DNA from: a virus
Strand: one strand, 5' to 3'
Length of the DNA: 27,573 nucleotides
Virus record (IMG/VR): IMGVR_UViG_3300017727_000117
Coordinates: 1 to 27,573 of that record
Shown: in pieces, positions 7,812 through 14,623 of the stretch
How the letters are laid out: each line of letters opens with the position of its first letter
Position numbering within the stretch: the stretch's first letter is position 1
The notes under the pieces: generated by a model
What the model was told of the DNA's origin: nothing
The model's database searches: none
What the model saw: only the letters and a program-made list of their open reading frames with translations
Position numbers and translations under genes: made by a program

Positions 7812-9708
7812 TCTATTACCTACTGACTACCAGACCTTCATAGCAATCAGTCGTTATGCCCGATGGCTAGAGGATGAGAACCGCAGAGAAACATGGCTAG
7901 AGACAGTGCAAAGATACATGGACTACATGCACTCTAAGGTAAACTTTAGCGGTCAGGATGCACAAGACTTAGAAGATGCCATCCTTGATCTCAATGTGAT
8001 GCCATCGATGAGAGCCTTGATGACTGCTGGTGTAGCCGCAGACCGTGACAACACATGTATCTATAACTGCTCTTACCTGCCTGTCGATCATCCACGGGCT
8101 TTCGATGAAGCCATGTTCATTCTCTTATGTGGCACAGGAGTTGGCTTCTCAGTCGAGCGTCAGTCGATCAGTAAGTTGCCAACGATCCCAGAAGACCTAA
8201 CAGACACTGACGATGTTATGGTCGTACAAGACAGCAAGGAAGGCTGGGCCAAGGCTCTGCGTAAACTTATTAGCTTGCTGTATATAGGCGGTGTGCCTCG
8301 CTGGGATCTAAGCGGCATACGCCCAGCAGGTGCGCGGCTGAAGACCTTTGGTGGTCGTGCGTCGGGGCCGGAGCCGCTAGACGATCTGTTTAAGTTTGTC
8401 GTTGCTAAGTTCAAAGGCGCGGCAGGACGCAAGCTCAACAGCATCGAAACCCATGACATCATGTGTAAGATCGGTGAAGTCGTTGTTGTCGGTGGTGTAC
8501 GCCGTTCAGCTATGATTAGCCTGTCTAACCTGAGTGACCAGCGTATGCGTCATGCAAAGTCAGGATCATGGTGGGAGAACGAAGGTCAACGTGCTCTAGC
8601 TAACAACTCTGTGTGCTACACCGAGAAGCCAGACATGGAGACATTCTTGCGCGAATGGCTTGCACTTGTTGAGTCTAAGTCAGGTGAGCGTGGTATCTTT
8701 AGCCGTGTAGCGGCTGAGTCCCATGTAGCAAAGAACGGTAGAAGAGTTCTTGGACATGAGTGGGGAACCAACCCGTGCTCAGAGATCATCTTGAGGCCGT
8801 ACCAGTTTTGCAATCTGACAGAGGTTGTCGTGCGTGAGCATGATGATCTTGAGTCACTGAAGAAGAAAGTTCGATTAGCTACAATCTTAGGTACAGCGCA
8901 GTCTACCTTCACACATCTGCCGTACCTCAGACCTGTGTGGACTAAGAATACATCAGAGGAACGGCTGCTTGGTGTGTCTCTGACAGGCATCATGGATCAT
9001 CCTGTGTTGTCCAAGAACATCGATAGCCCACGCTGGTTAGCTGAGATGAAGCAGGTAGCCATTGATATTAATGCTGAATATGCCGACAAGTTTGGCATCG
9101 AAGTCTCAGCAGCGATTACCTGCGTCAAACCATCTGGCACGGTGTCCCAGCTAGTCGATAGTGCCAGCGGCATCCACGCACGTCACTCTGACTATTACAT
9201 CAGAACTGTTAGAGGCGATAACAAAGACCCTTTGACGCAGTTTATGAAGGACTCAGGCATTCCAGCGGAGCCAGATGTAATGAAGCCAGACAGTACGACT
9301 GTGTTTAGCTTCCCTACTAAGTCGCCATTAAACGCTGTCACTCGTAACGCTATGACTGCGATACAGCAACTAGAGCTATGGAAGACTTACGCAACTGAGT
9401 GGTGTGAGCATAAGCCATCTGTGACCATCACAGTGAGGGATCAGGAGTGGCTAGAGGTCGGTAGCTGGGTCTACAACAACTTTGATCTTTGCTCTGGCAT
9501 TAGCTTCTTACCCCACTCAGATCACACATATGCACAGGCTCCATATCAGGAGATCTCAGAGGTCGAGTACATAAACGCCAAAGACAGGATGCCAGCCAGC
9601 ATCGATTGGTCAGCTCTGTCACTCTATGAGCTGGAAGATACAACCTCTGGCTCACAGACATTGGCTTGCACAAGCGGTGCATGTGAAATCGTGGACATTG
9701 CGTCATGA
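7801..9708 (+). CDS. nrdJ: Adenosylcobalamin-dependent (class II) ribonucleotide reductase, monomeric type
   Basis: Reduces ribonucleotides (probably NTPs) to deoxyribonucleotides using a B12-generated thiyl radical. The 635-aa protein has the class II monomer signature: C90 (IYNCSYLP) and C337 as the likely active-site disulphide pair; N324, radical C326 and E328 in NPCSEIIL; VKPSGTVSQ; and a C-terminal CTSGAC pair (C623, C628) that re-reduces the active site. The 11-residue spacing between radical and second cysteine and the final CX4C match Lactobacillus leichmannii RTPR (739 aa). The start at 7801 (MKSNLLPTDY) has AGGGAG about 13 bases upstream; the frame is open to 7654, but that stretch overlaps the DUF3310 gene. 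It makes dNTP supply depend on host or environmental cobalamin. Confidence 0.95.
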   Translation: MKSNLLPTDYQTFIAISRYARWLEDENRRETWLETVQRYMDYMHSKVNFSGQDAQDLEDAILDLNVMPSMRALMTAGVAADRDNTCIYNCSYLPVDHPRAFDEAMFILLCGTGVGFSVERQSISKLPTIPEDLTDTDDVMVVQDSKEGWAKALRKLISLLYIGGVPRWDLSGIRPAGARLKTFGGRASGPEPLDDLFKFVVAKFKGAAGRKLNSIETHDIMCKIGEVVVVGGVRRSAMISLSNLSDQRMRHAKSGSWWENEGQRALANNSVCYTEKPDMETFLREWLALVESKSGERGIFSRVAAESHVAKNGRRVLGHEWGTNPCSEIILRPYQFCNLTEVVVREHDDLESLKKKVRLATILGTAQSTFTHLPYLRPVWTKNTSEERLLGVSLTGIMDHPVLSKNIDSPRWLAEMKQVAIDINAEYADKFGIEVSAAITCVKPSGTVSQLVDSASGIHARHSDYYIRTVRGDNKDPLTQFMKDSGIPAEPDVMKPDSTTVFSFPTKSPLNAVTRNAMTAIQQLELWKTYATEWCEHKPSVTITVRDQEWLEVGSWVYNNFDLCSGISFLPHSDHTYAQAPYQEISEVEYINAKDRMPASIDWSALSLYELEDTTSGSQTLACTSGACEIVDIAS

Positions 9709-9869
9709 GCGTACCAACGATGGAAGAGCTGAGAGACGCTTTACGGATACCAGAGCTAGACAAGCCAGTGTACAAACGAGAGGACAACTTACCTCGCGTG
9801 GTCAAGATCACTAACCATGTGAGATACCGCAAAGGCTGTAGCAGAGGTAAGTGGGATAGACACGGATGA
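9705..9869 (+). CDS. Small basic hypothetical protein (54 aa)
   Basis: A 54-residue protein (MSVPTMEELRDALRIPELDK, then a very basic end with RVVKITNHVRYRKGCSRGKW). The ATG overlaps the reductase stop codon (ATGA), and its own stop overlaps the next start in the same way. No clear ribosome site is seen, so expression probably depends on reinitiation after nrdJ; a second Met lies at 9720. No family is recognised. Confidence 0.55.
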   Translation: MSVPTMEELRDALRIPELDKPVYKREDNLPRVVKITNHVRYRKGCSRGKWDRHG

Positions 9870-10024
9870 CTGAGCTTTGTGACAAGTGCGGTATCAACGT
9901 GGCTTTTTATAAGACAGGTGGCGTCAAGACTTGTGCCGTGTGCGCCAAAGAAGAACTCAAAGATGATCCTGTCTTTATAAAGCATCAAAAGCGCATATAC
10001 CAACGTAGACCCAAGCAACCTTAG
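9866..10024 (+). CDS. Zinc-ribbon-like microprotein (52 aa)
   Basis: The last gene of the + arm. Its 52 residues carry two CXXC pairs: C5/C8 (LCDKCG) and C23/C26 (TCAVCA), 14 residues apart, the layout of a single zinc ribbon. A basic tail follows (IKHQKRIYQRRPKQP). Such proteins usually bind nucleic acid or a protein partner. ATGA overlap with the preceding gene and the terminator beginning 7 bases after the stop support it as a real gene. Specific function unknown. Confidence 0.6.
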   Translation: MTELCDKCGINVAFYKTGGVKTCAVCAKEELKDDPVFIKHQKRIYQRRPKQP

Positions 10025-10030
10025 ATTACT

Positions 10031-10072
10031 AAAAAACACAGATAGCAAACTAAAGCAGTATCTGTGTTTTTT
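10031..10072. terminator. Bidirectional rho-independent terminator between convergent arms
   Basis: A perfect 14-bp inverted repeat (10031-10044 AAAAAACACAGATA and 10059-10072 TATCTGTGTTTTTT) around a 14-base loop. Because the outer ends are A/T runs, transcripts in either direction end with a hairpin followed by U residues. It lies 7 bases after the last + gene and 5 bases before the last - gene stop, the right place to stop both arms from reading into each other. Confidence 0.9.
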
Positions 10073-10076
10073 GCTG

Positions 10077-10616
10077 TTACCCTCTTGGCATCTTATCTCG
10101 CCACCTTTTTATCATGACGTGTGCATGGTTGGCGGCTTCTTCGTTTCGGCGTATCCATCCTTTACCAAAAGCATCGAAGTTCTTTAAGGCTCTGTAGAAG
10201 GCATCACGCTCTCTATACATGTCTTCTAAGATATCTATAGGCAGTCGTTTATCTACAGCCATCAATGTTATAGGCCCAACAGAACCATCTGGTTCAGCAT
10301 GTACAGCTCTTTGTAGAGCCTTTGCGCTTCGCCCTGTGCCAGAGTTTACACCCCAGTCAAAACAAAAGTAATCAACGCCTGTCGGAAGATCCATGCAGCG
10401 CAGCCTGTCCCAGTAGAGCTTACGGTACAAAGGAGCTACGTCAGATGGCTGAAGGTTACGCATGACCTCTTCTGTCACCGCCTCGCCTGTGTACTCCTCG
10501 TAGACACGGGCTGTGACACCGAGATTTGTCATCCCACCGTCGTCGCGGGGGTCGTTCACAAAACCACCTTCGTGTTGCAAAAGAAGCTCAAGTGATTCAT
10601 CAAAGTTCTGGTTCAT
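10077..10616 (-). CDS. Endolysin, GH108 family N-acetylmuramidase
   Basis: Lysozyme that cuts the peptidoglycan glycan strand at lysis. With the ATG at 10616 (AAGGAAG just upstream) the protein is 179 aa, a usual GH108 length. The family signature is clear: E16 in HEGGFVNDPRDDGGMTNLGV is the expected catalytic glutamate, followed by YWDRLRCMDLPTG and FDWGVNSGTGRSAKALQRA. A C-terminal peptidoglycan-binding-like part follows (DGSVGPITLMAV). There is no signal peptide or SAR anchor, so release would need the holin encoded just upstream. It is the last gene of the late operon, and its type differs from the T7 amidase lysozyme. Confidence 0.92.
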   Translation of the reverse strand: MNQNFDESLELLLQHEGGFVNDPRDDGGMTNLGVTARVYEEYTGEAVTEEVMRNLQPSDVAPLYRKLYWDRLRCMDLPTGVDYFCFDWGVNSGTGRSAKALQRAVHAEPDGSVGPITLMAVDKRLPIDILEDMYRERDAFYRALKNFDAFGKGWIRRNEEAANHAHVMIKRWRDKMPRG

Positions 10617-10618
10617 GC

Positions 10619-10810
10619 TTACACTTCCTTTGCACCGACCACAGTGCATTTGTAATCGACTGACTTCCAATTGCCATCGACAGGGAGATCTTCGTGGATG
10701 AGTTTCATCTCTATGCAGTCAGGCTCTTGCTTAAACCACTGGACGTGCTGAGATGCACAGGCGGTGTCTGAACACACCGTCAGAAGTAAAGTCCATACTA
10801 TTTCAATCAT
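10619..10810 (-). CDS. Small four-cysteine protein with hydrophobic N terminus (63 aa)
   Basis: Sits between the holin-like gene and the endolysin. It begins with a short hydrophobic stretch (MIEIVWTLLLTVC) and has four cysteines (C13, C18, C32, C55). This suggests export and disulphide bonding in the periplasm, although the N-terminal segment is short for a signal peptide. The overall plan resembles the 67-aa protein at 11187-11390, and the two may be related. The position suggests a lysis accessory; no family can be named with certainty. Confidence 0.6.
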   Translation of the reverse strand: MIEIVWTLLLTVCSDTACASQHVQWFKQEPDCIEMKLIHEDLPVDGNWKSVDYKCTVVGAKEV

Positions 10811-10812
10811 GG

Positions 10813-11190
10813 TTATTTCTTCTTGAGCATCTTGGCTGCTTGGCCTACGCCCTTGATGCCAAAGCTACTGCTGATCGCTATGAAAAGCAGGTAGGTGTAC
10901 CACTCAGGTAAACTGGCAAGCACATTGAAACCTGCCTGTACTTTCTCTGGCACCCAATAGACCGCTATGGCGGGGGCAAGAAGAACGCACAACGCAAACT
11001 CATCTTTCCATGAGCTATCTGTAGCCTTGATAGCCTCATGTTCCCACTCGCCATCTTGCAGAGCTTTGGTTGTCTGCGCTTCGATCTTGGCTACCTCTAG
11101 CTTCTGCTTGGCTACAGCTTTTTCTTTCTTTGAGTTCATGTAGTTGCCAGCTAGGTCTACAGCAGCTCCTATTAGTGATCCCCAGATCAT
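10813..11190 (-). CDS. Holin-like membrane protein (3-TM type)
   Basis: A 125-aa protein with an N-terminal hydrophobic helix (residues 2-16), a charged coiled linker (KKEKAVAKQKLEVAKIEAQT), then two membrane segments (about 65-80 and 97-112) and a basic tail (MLKKK). The motif SWKDEFALCVLLAPAIAVYW and the later LPEWYTYLLFIAISSSFGI match what I know of the 3TM holin family described for gene transfer agents and alphaproteobacterial phages. An AAAGGA site precedes the ATG at 11190; the frame is open to 11217 but without a better start. Its place next to the endolysin supports a holin role. Confidence 0.75.
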   Translation of the reverse strand: MIWGSLIGAAVDLAGNYMNSKKEKAVAKQKLEVAKIEAQTTKALQDGEWEHEAIKATDSSWKDEFALCVLLAPAIAVYWVPEKVQAGFNVLASLPEWYTYLLFIAISSSFGIKGVGQAAKMLKKK

Positions 11191-11390
11191 GTTTGTTGTC
11201 CTTTCACTGGCACACAACGAAATGCCTTTGGCATAAGTCTACCTTCGTTGATTTCCATGATGTCCTTACGCATGACAATGGCTCTTTGTTGGCATTGCTC
11301 ATATGTCTCGTAGATATCCGTTGTGTCGTGGTATTCGTAACATTCGGTTACGTTAAAAACTGAGCAAGCCAATACGATGACTTTGAACAT
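11187..11390 (-). CDS. Small four-cysteine protein with hydrophobic N terminus (67 aa)
   Basis: A 67-residue protein with a short hydrophobic start (MFKVIVLAC) and cysteines at 9, 17, 33 and 59, ending KAFRCVPVKGQQT. It recalls small enterobacterial and phage proteins of the DUF1482 type in layout, but the match is weak. It overlaps the upstream 162-aa gene by 38 bases and the holin-like gene by 4. The lysis-region position and possible disulphides suggest an exported protein; the function is not known. Confidence 0.6.
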   Translation of the reverse strand: MFKVIVLACSVFNVTECYEYHDTTDIYETYEQCQQRAIVMRKDIMEINEGRLMPKAFRCVPVKGQQT

Positions 11391-11841
11391 CGGCGTTGGC
11401 CTCCATTAGTACAAAAGTAAATATTGCAAGTGCAGCCGCACCTACACCAATCACAGCTATGATTGAGATAGCATTGACGATGGTTTCCCAGCGGCGAATA
11501 GATTTTAGCTTTGCTTCTTTAGCTGCTTCAGCCCTTGCCTTACGGGCTTCTGCACAGAACTTAACGTAGTCTTGATACATATTAGCTCTGCCATAGAGCT
11601 GCATCATCGACCGTAGTTCACTCTCTTTGCGTTTTATCTCGTCAAGAGCTAAGAACTCTTGAAGGTCTGACTTAGATCCATCTAAGTTCGATCCTTTACT
11701 GCTCGCTTGTCGTTGTATTTCATCTTTGTGGTTAGTGAAGTCTGCGATTGCTTTGCCAGCTTTGGCTATCTCTGAACCATTCTCGACACACTTCTTAATG
11801 ATCGCAAAAGCTGCGTTGGCTGCTGCGAGTTCTGCAAGCAT
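11353..11841 (-). CDS. Conserved-looking helical protein with C-terminal membrane segment (162 aa)
   Basis: Predominantly helical protein. The N terminus (MLAELAAANAAFAIIKKCVE) is a hydrophobic/amphipathic helix, residues 60-115 are charged and coiled-coil-like (LDEIKRKESELRSMM, AEARKARAEAAKEAKLKS), and residues 121-145 form a strong membrane segment. From memory this start is common in hypothetical proteins of marine podoviruses, but no function is established. A GGGAGA site lies 8-13 bases before the ATG and is partly buried in a hairpin. Topology and location next to holin and endolysin allow a lysis role; it lacks the N-terminal anchor of a classical inner-membrane spanin. Confidence 0.72.
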   Translation of the reverse strand: MLAELAAANAAFAIIKKCVENGSEIAKAGKAIADFTNHKDEIQRQASSKGSNLDGSKSDLQEFLALDEIKRKESELRSMMQLYGRANMYQDYVKFCAEARKARAEAAKEAKLKSIRRWETIVNAISIIAVIGVGAAALAIFTFVLMEANADVQSHRIGLLSF

Positions 11842-11850
11842 CTAGTATCT

Positions 11851-11871
11851 CCCAAGGTAGCTCTCCTTGGG
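11851..11871 (-). promoter_or_regulatory. Intergenic hairpin partly covering a ribosome-binding site
   Basis: A perfect 7-bp stem (CCCAAGG and CCTTGGG) with a 7-base loop fills the gap between the 67-aa gene stop and the 162-aa gene start. On the - strand RNA the 3' arm ends in GGG, the first bases of the GGGAGA ribosome site for the 162-aa gene. No U run follows, so it is not a terminator. It could limit initiation until upstream ribosomes open it; this is inference. Confidence 0.5.
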
Positions 11872-12075
11872 TTACATCTTCATTAATAGACTTCCAGCAA
11901 GACCAACAACCACTATCGTTGACCCCATGATCATCGCCTCAAGCCGCCACAGACGCTTGTCTAAGCCAGACAGTTTGTCTTCCACGGCCTGATAGCGAAC
12001 AGCGCACTCCTTCTCGTGTGCCTCTAAGTCTAGCTGTACACGCAGTTCCGGTGATACGGTCATTTGCTGTTTCAT
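11872..12075 (-). CDS. Coiled-coil protein with C-terminal membrane anchor, XhlA-like layout (67 aa)
   Basis: A short protein with a charged helix (residues 10-47, including HEKECAVRYQAVEDKLSGLD and RLWRLEAMI) and a C-terminal membrane segment (about 48-65) ending LLMKM. This layout is that of XhlA/hemolysin-type holin partners and of several small phage lysis proteins. Two starts are possible: GTG at 12084, overlapping the preceding stop, or ATG at 12075. AGGGTGA fits the ATG better. It is the first gene of the lysis block after the fibre genes. Confidence 0.65.
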   Translation of the reverse strand: MKQQMTVSPELRVQLDLEAHEKECAVRYQAVEDKLSGLDKRLWRLEAMIMGSTIVVVGLAGSLLMKM

Positions 12076-12080
12076 GGCAC

Positions 12081-12530
12081 TCACCCTGCGATTTCCATTG
12101 CGATTAACGAAATAGACGACTTAGCGTGACTAAACTTTACGTTGCCGCCATCTTGACTTCTGTAATATGGTTCAAAAGTTAGTGCATTAAGAGATGTCGG
12201 ATTATATTTCCCTGCAAATGCCCAAGAGCCGTATCTAGATGTAGTGCTTTGATACCCTAAATGATAATCATCCGCATCTGCCATTGGTGAGCCATTGACG
12301 TACATCGTACCCCAAATCGCAAGTGCAGATTGATGGTCAACCATTGGATTGCACATCTGAATTGAAATAAAATTGTTAGTGCTTGTTGGTGTGATAGAAA
12401 CACTTAAACCGCTGGCAACAAAACTAGTGCTTGTAGTTTCAACATTACCAGTGTTTGCAGTATAACTCTGAACAACCTGCAACACAGAACCGCTAGGAAG
12501 ACTGTTTGATTGTAGACGTATTAATCCCAT
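12081..12530 (-). CDS. Putative tail fibre tip / receptor-binding protein (149 aa)
   Basis: A serine/threonine-rich beta protein. The segment SVLQVVQSYTANTGNVETTS followed by FVASGLSVSITPTSTNNFISI is a recurring phage fibre-tip pattern, and the C-terminal half has aromatic-rich strands (YHLGYQSTTSRYGSWAFAG) ending IAMEIAG. The 182-aa gene at 13592-14140 shares the same plan (ITP-ar/t-S...I, final EIAG), so the two are probably paralogues. It is the last of the fibre-tip cassette; its final Gly codon and stop form part of the next gene's ribosome site. Receptor binding is inferred from location and layout. Confidence 0.7.
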   Translation of the reverse strand: MGLIRLQSNSLPSGSVLQVVQSYTANTGNVETTSTSFVASGLSVSITPTSTNNFISIQMCNPMVDHQSALAIWGTMYVNGSPMADADDYHLGYQSTTSRYGSWAFAGKYNPTSLNALTFEPYYRSQDGGNVKFSHAKSSISLIAMEIAG

Positions 12531-12541
12531 GTCAGTCCCCT

Positions 12542-13069
12542 CTATCCTACTAAGAAGCCGCTGAAGTATGTTCCGGCGTATTGTATTCTCGTTGTTGTGT
12601 CCCCATTCACTATCAATCGCACATCTATTTCATCATTCGCGGATATTTGTACGGTTGCAGACGTGCCGTTTGACTGATAGGTGCCGCCTTGAGGGTCTTC
12701 TATACCGCCGTATAAATACAAATCATTTCCCCAATGTGCGTCGCCGTTTAAGCGAATTTGGGTGTATACATAAGAGGCAGTCGTAGTGCTTGAGACCCTT
12801 ACTTGCCAGTTAAATTGGTAAACACCACCGACAGGTGCAGTGAACTTATAAGTCGATGTGTCGTAGCAATTACCAATGTTGTGCTGTGTGGCATCAAAGT
12901 CTACTTGAGTAAGACTTGAATAGTTTTGATCAGATTGGTCACTGACACTTCTATAAGCGAAGAACGATGGTCTTGCTGGTGTAGTGACAATACCACTCGT
13001 ATCAATCTGTAACGCTGTGTTGCTGTTGGTGGGATCTTGAATTGATGAAACTTTAAGTATGCTGCTCAT
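12542..13069 (-). CDS. Putative fibre tip with C1q-like jelly-roll domain (175 aa)
   Basis: The first 30 residues (MSSILKVSSIQDPTNSNTAL, then QIDTSGIV) form the short 'SSGTTALQIDSSG' linker seen in many fibre proteins. Residues 33-175 read as a C1q/TNF-like jelly roll: PSFFAYRSVSDQS, a YDTSTYKFTAPVGGVYQFNW strand pair, then TQIRLNG and a final YFSGFLVG strand. Such domains trimerise and bind surface ligands. It shares plan and linker with the neighbours at 13076-13585 and 15873-16739. Receptor recognition is inferred. Confidence 0.75.
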   Translation of the reverse strand: MSSILKVSSIQDPTNSNTALQIDTSGIVTTPARPSFFAYRSVSDQSDQNYSSLTQVDFDATQHNIGNCYDTSTYKFTAPVGGVYQFNWQVRVSSTTTASYVYTQIRLNGDAHWGNDLYLYGGIEDPQGGTYQSNGTSATVQISANDEIDVRLIVNGDTTTRIQYAGTYFSGFLVG

Positions 13070-13075
13070 ATCTAA

Positions 13076-13585
13076 TTACCCCAGAAACTTTATAGTCAGA
13101 TTGTTATGCGCGTTAGTGCTTCCATAAATATTCCCAGCAGCAATATAGGTAAGGTGAACATCCAGCAAATCGTTTGCAGTACACTCAACAATCGTTGATG
13201 CAGATAGATTTAACTCAGTACCACTGGCAAATGTTGACCAAACTAAAGAAGCATTAGCGTTGCTTGAATCGATCCCCTGATTGACACCATTTTTCCTTAC
13301 ATTTGTTCTATGTCCGCCAGCTATACTTCTGGCAAGATAATTGAACGAAACCTCATAGTATCCCGCTTTCGGACAAGTAAATTGACCAGTAGAATGATCG
13401 TAGGCATTGGCAGTGTCGATGACTTCGTTGTTCCATATGAATATGCCAGCAGATGTCATATTGGTTGTCATATATGCTTGAACGAGAATTGGATTGGCAA
13501 ATCCCACACGACCATCACTGTCTATCTCAAGTGCCGTGGTGCCTGATGTGCTGTGACCGATCTGGTCTACGTTTAAAGTTGACAT
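13076..13585 (-). CDS. Putative fibre tip with C1q-like jelly-roll domain (169 aa)
   Basis: Starts with MSTLNVDQIGHSTSGTTALE and IDSDGRV, the same linker as its neighbours. The remainder resembles a C1q-like fold: VQAYMTTNMTSAG, AYDHSTGQFTCPKAGYYEVS (the typical 'F..P..G.Y.vs' strand), VRKNGVNQG and a closing LTIKFLG. It would assemble as a trimeric tip. A GGGG run in the preceding gene's last Gly codon may act as its ribosome site. It is a separate gene, not fused to a shaft, so it presumably docks on another fibre or tail protein. Confidence 0.75.
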   Translation of the reverse strand: MSTLNVDQIGHSTSGTTALEIDSDGRVGFANPILVQAYMTTNMTSAGIFIWNNEVIDTANAYDHSTGQFTCPKAGYYEVSFNYLARSIAGGHRTNVRKNGVNQGIDSSNANASLVWSTFASGTELNLSASTIVECTANDLLDVHLTYIAAGNIYGSTNAHNNLTIKFLG

Positions 13586-13591
13586 AACCAG

Positions 13592-14140
13592 TTACCCCGC
13601 GATTTCTGTTGCTGAGATGAATGAGGTGCCTCTTTCAATATAATTCGCATCCTGATCGCCAAGTGTTCTATTGATGTAGAGTGTGTCGCCAATCGTAACT
13701 TGTATGCCAACCTTGTATGTGATTGTTGAGGTTGTTGCTGGCGTGTCGAAATAATCATATCGAGCAATGTTTGGTGTAGAGTTGCTATCCTGAAGTCGAT
13801 AAGTTCTCGTTGCCATGCTTATTCCGGTTTTTCTAGTTCCTGCCGCTGGTTGTCCCAGTTTAGTAGTGTCTCTGTAGAAAAAGAAAACGTGTTCCCAATC
13901 ATTTCCTTCATTTCCAAACTCTAGGAAGATATGCGCCTGTAGATGGATAACACTTGAGGTACGCGCTGGTGTGATGTTGACCGTCAAATCTGTTAATGGA
14001 GTATTAGTCATTGCCGCCAAAGGTGGCGTACTCATCCCAGTGAACTGTGTGTATTGAACCTGAATAATACCGCCCTGCGGCATGATGATCTTGTTGCCAG
14101 CAGTCTTCGGGGCGATTTCGTTAACCATTAACTTAGACAA
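13592..14140 (-). CDS. Putative fibre tip / receptor-binding protein (182 aa, TTG start)
   Basis: A beta-rich protein beginning MSKLMVNEIAPKTAGNKIIM, a start pattern common in phage fibre proteins. The middle has LTDLTVNITPARTSSVIHLQ, and the end ERGTSFISATEIAG matches the ending of the 149-aa neighbour. The TTG at 14140 overlaps the preceding stop region and has GGGGAG 7 bases upstream; ATG at 14128 is the alternative but would remove the family-like first residues. It belongs to the tandem fibre-tip cassette. Receptor binding is inferred. Confidence 0.72.
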   Translation of the reverse strand: MSKLMVNEIAPKTAGNKIIMPQGGIIQVQYTQFTGMSTPPLAAMTNTPLTDLTVNITPARTSSVIHLQAHIFLEFGNEGNDWEHVFFFYRDTTKLGQPAAGTRKTGISMATRTYRLQDSNSTPNIARYDYFDTPATTSTITYKVGIQVTIGDTLYINRTLGDQDANYIERGTSFISATEIAG

Positions 14141-14600
14141 TGCTCATCTCCCCATTAATTGTGAGTACGGTTCCAGATGCTACCGTGAAGTCACCTGCCA
14201 CCATCGCCCTTTCTGTGGATGCGATAGTCGTGTTTGTGGACAGCGTAGACCCATTGACCCTAATGCCATTCCGCATGACCGAAGACGCAATCTTGTCTGC
14301 TGTTACCGAAGCATCCAGCGGTTCCATCGTGCCTGTACTTGGTTCACGGTCGAGGATGTAGTCGATCACGTCACCAGTCACGAGTGGGTCAGCAAACGTG
14401 ATCGTACTGCCGCTGATTGTGAATGAGTTGGAAGGTGCTTGGACAAGTCCGTTGAGACTTACGTTGAGCGTCAGTTCAGAGGATGGTGAGTAGTTCACGC
14501 TGTTCTTTTGTAGTGTGTATGCCGCTTGTCCATTAACCACGGATATGCTGTCCAGCAGAACGGGTGCGGCAGTCCCCTGTTGGGAGCCGATATAGGCCAT
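14133..14600 (-). CDS. Putative tail fibre base protein (155 aa)
   Basis: The N terminus (MAYIGSQQGTAAP) and the following domain (QAAYTLQKNSVNYSPSSELT, LNGLVQAPSNSFTISGSTITF) match the tail-attachment domain common to podovirus fibre proteins, in which a 'GN/GS' start is followed by a 'VNGVVQ' strand set. The segment DASVTADKIASSVMRNGIRV is a helical linker, and the end (STERAMVAGDFTVASGTVLT, INGEMSIV) is a common fibre terminus. GGAG precedes the ATG. It may connect the shorter tip proteins downstream to the tail. It shares the base-domain plan with the 288-aa protein at 15873-16739. Confidence 0.72.
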   Translation of the reverse strand: MAYIGSQQGTAAPVLLDSISVVNGQAAYTLQKNSVNYSPSSELTLNVSLNGLVQAPSNSFTISGSTITFADPLVTGDVIDYILDREPSTGTMEPLDASVTADKIASSVMRNGIRVNGSTLSTNTTIASTERAMVAGDFTVASGTVLTINGEMSIV

Positions 14601-14623
14601 TAGTTATCTCCGTATTATTGTGG

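Noticed and set aside
9500-10048. 182-aa open frame on the - strand across the end of nrdJ and the terminator
   Set aside because: It covers the C terminus of nrdJ, two coupled microproteins and half of the terminator, has no family features and no ribosome site.
11187-11390. Nested outer-membrane spanin lipoprotein (VLAC resembles a lipobox)
   Set aside because: Only eight residues precede the cysteine, too short for a lipoprotein signal, and the overlap with the upstream gene is 38 bases, not a nested spanin arrangement.
14133-14140. Frameshift joining the 155-aa and 182-aa fibre genes
   Set aside because: The first ends with a common complete fibre terminus and the second starts with a typical fibre N terminus behind a GGGGAG site, so two intact coupled genes explain it better.
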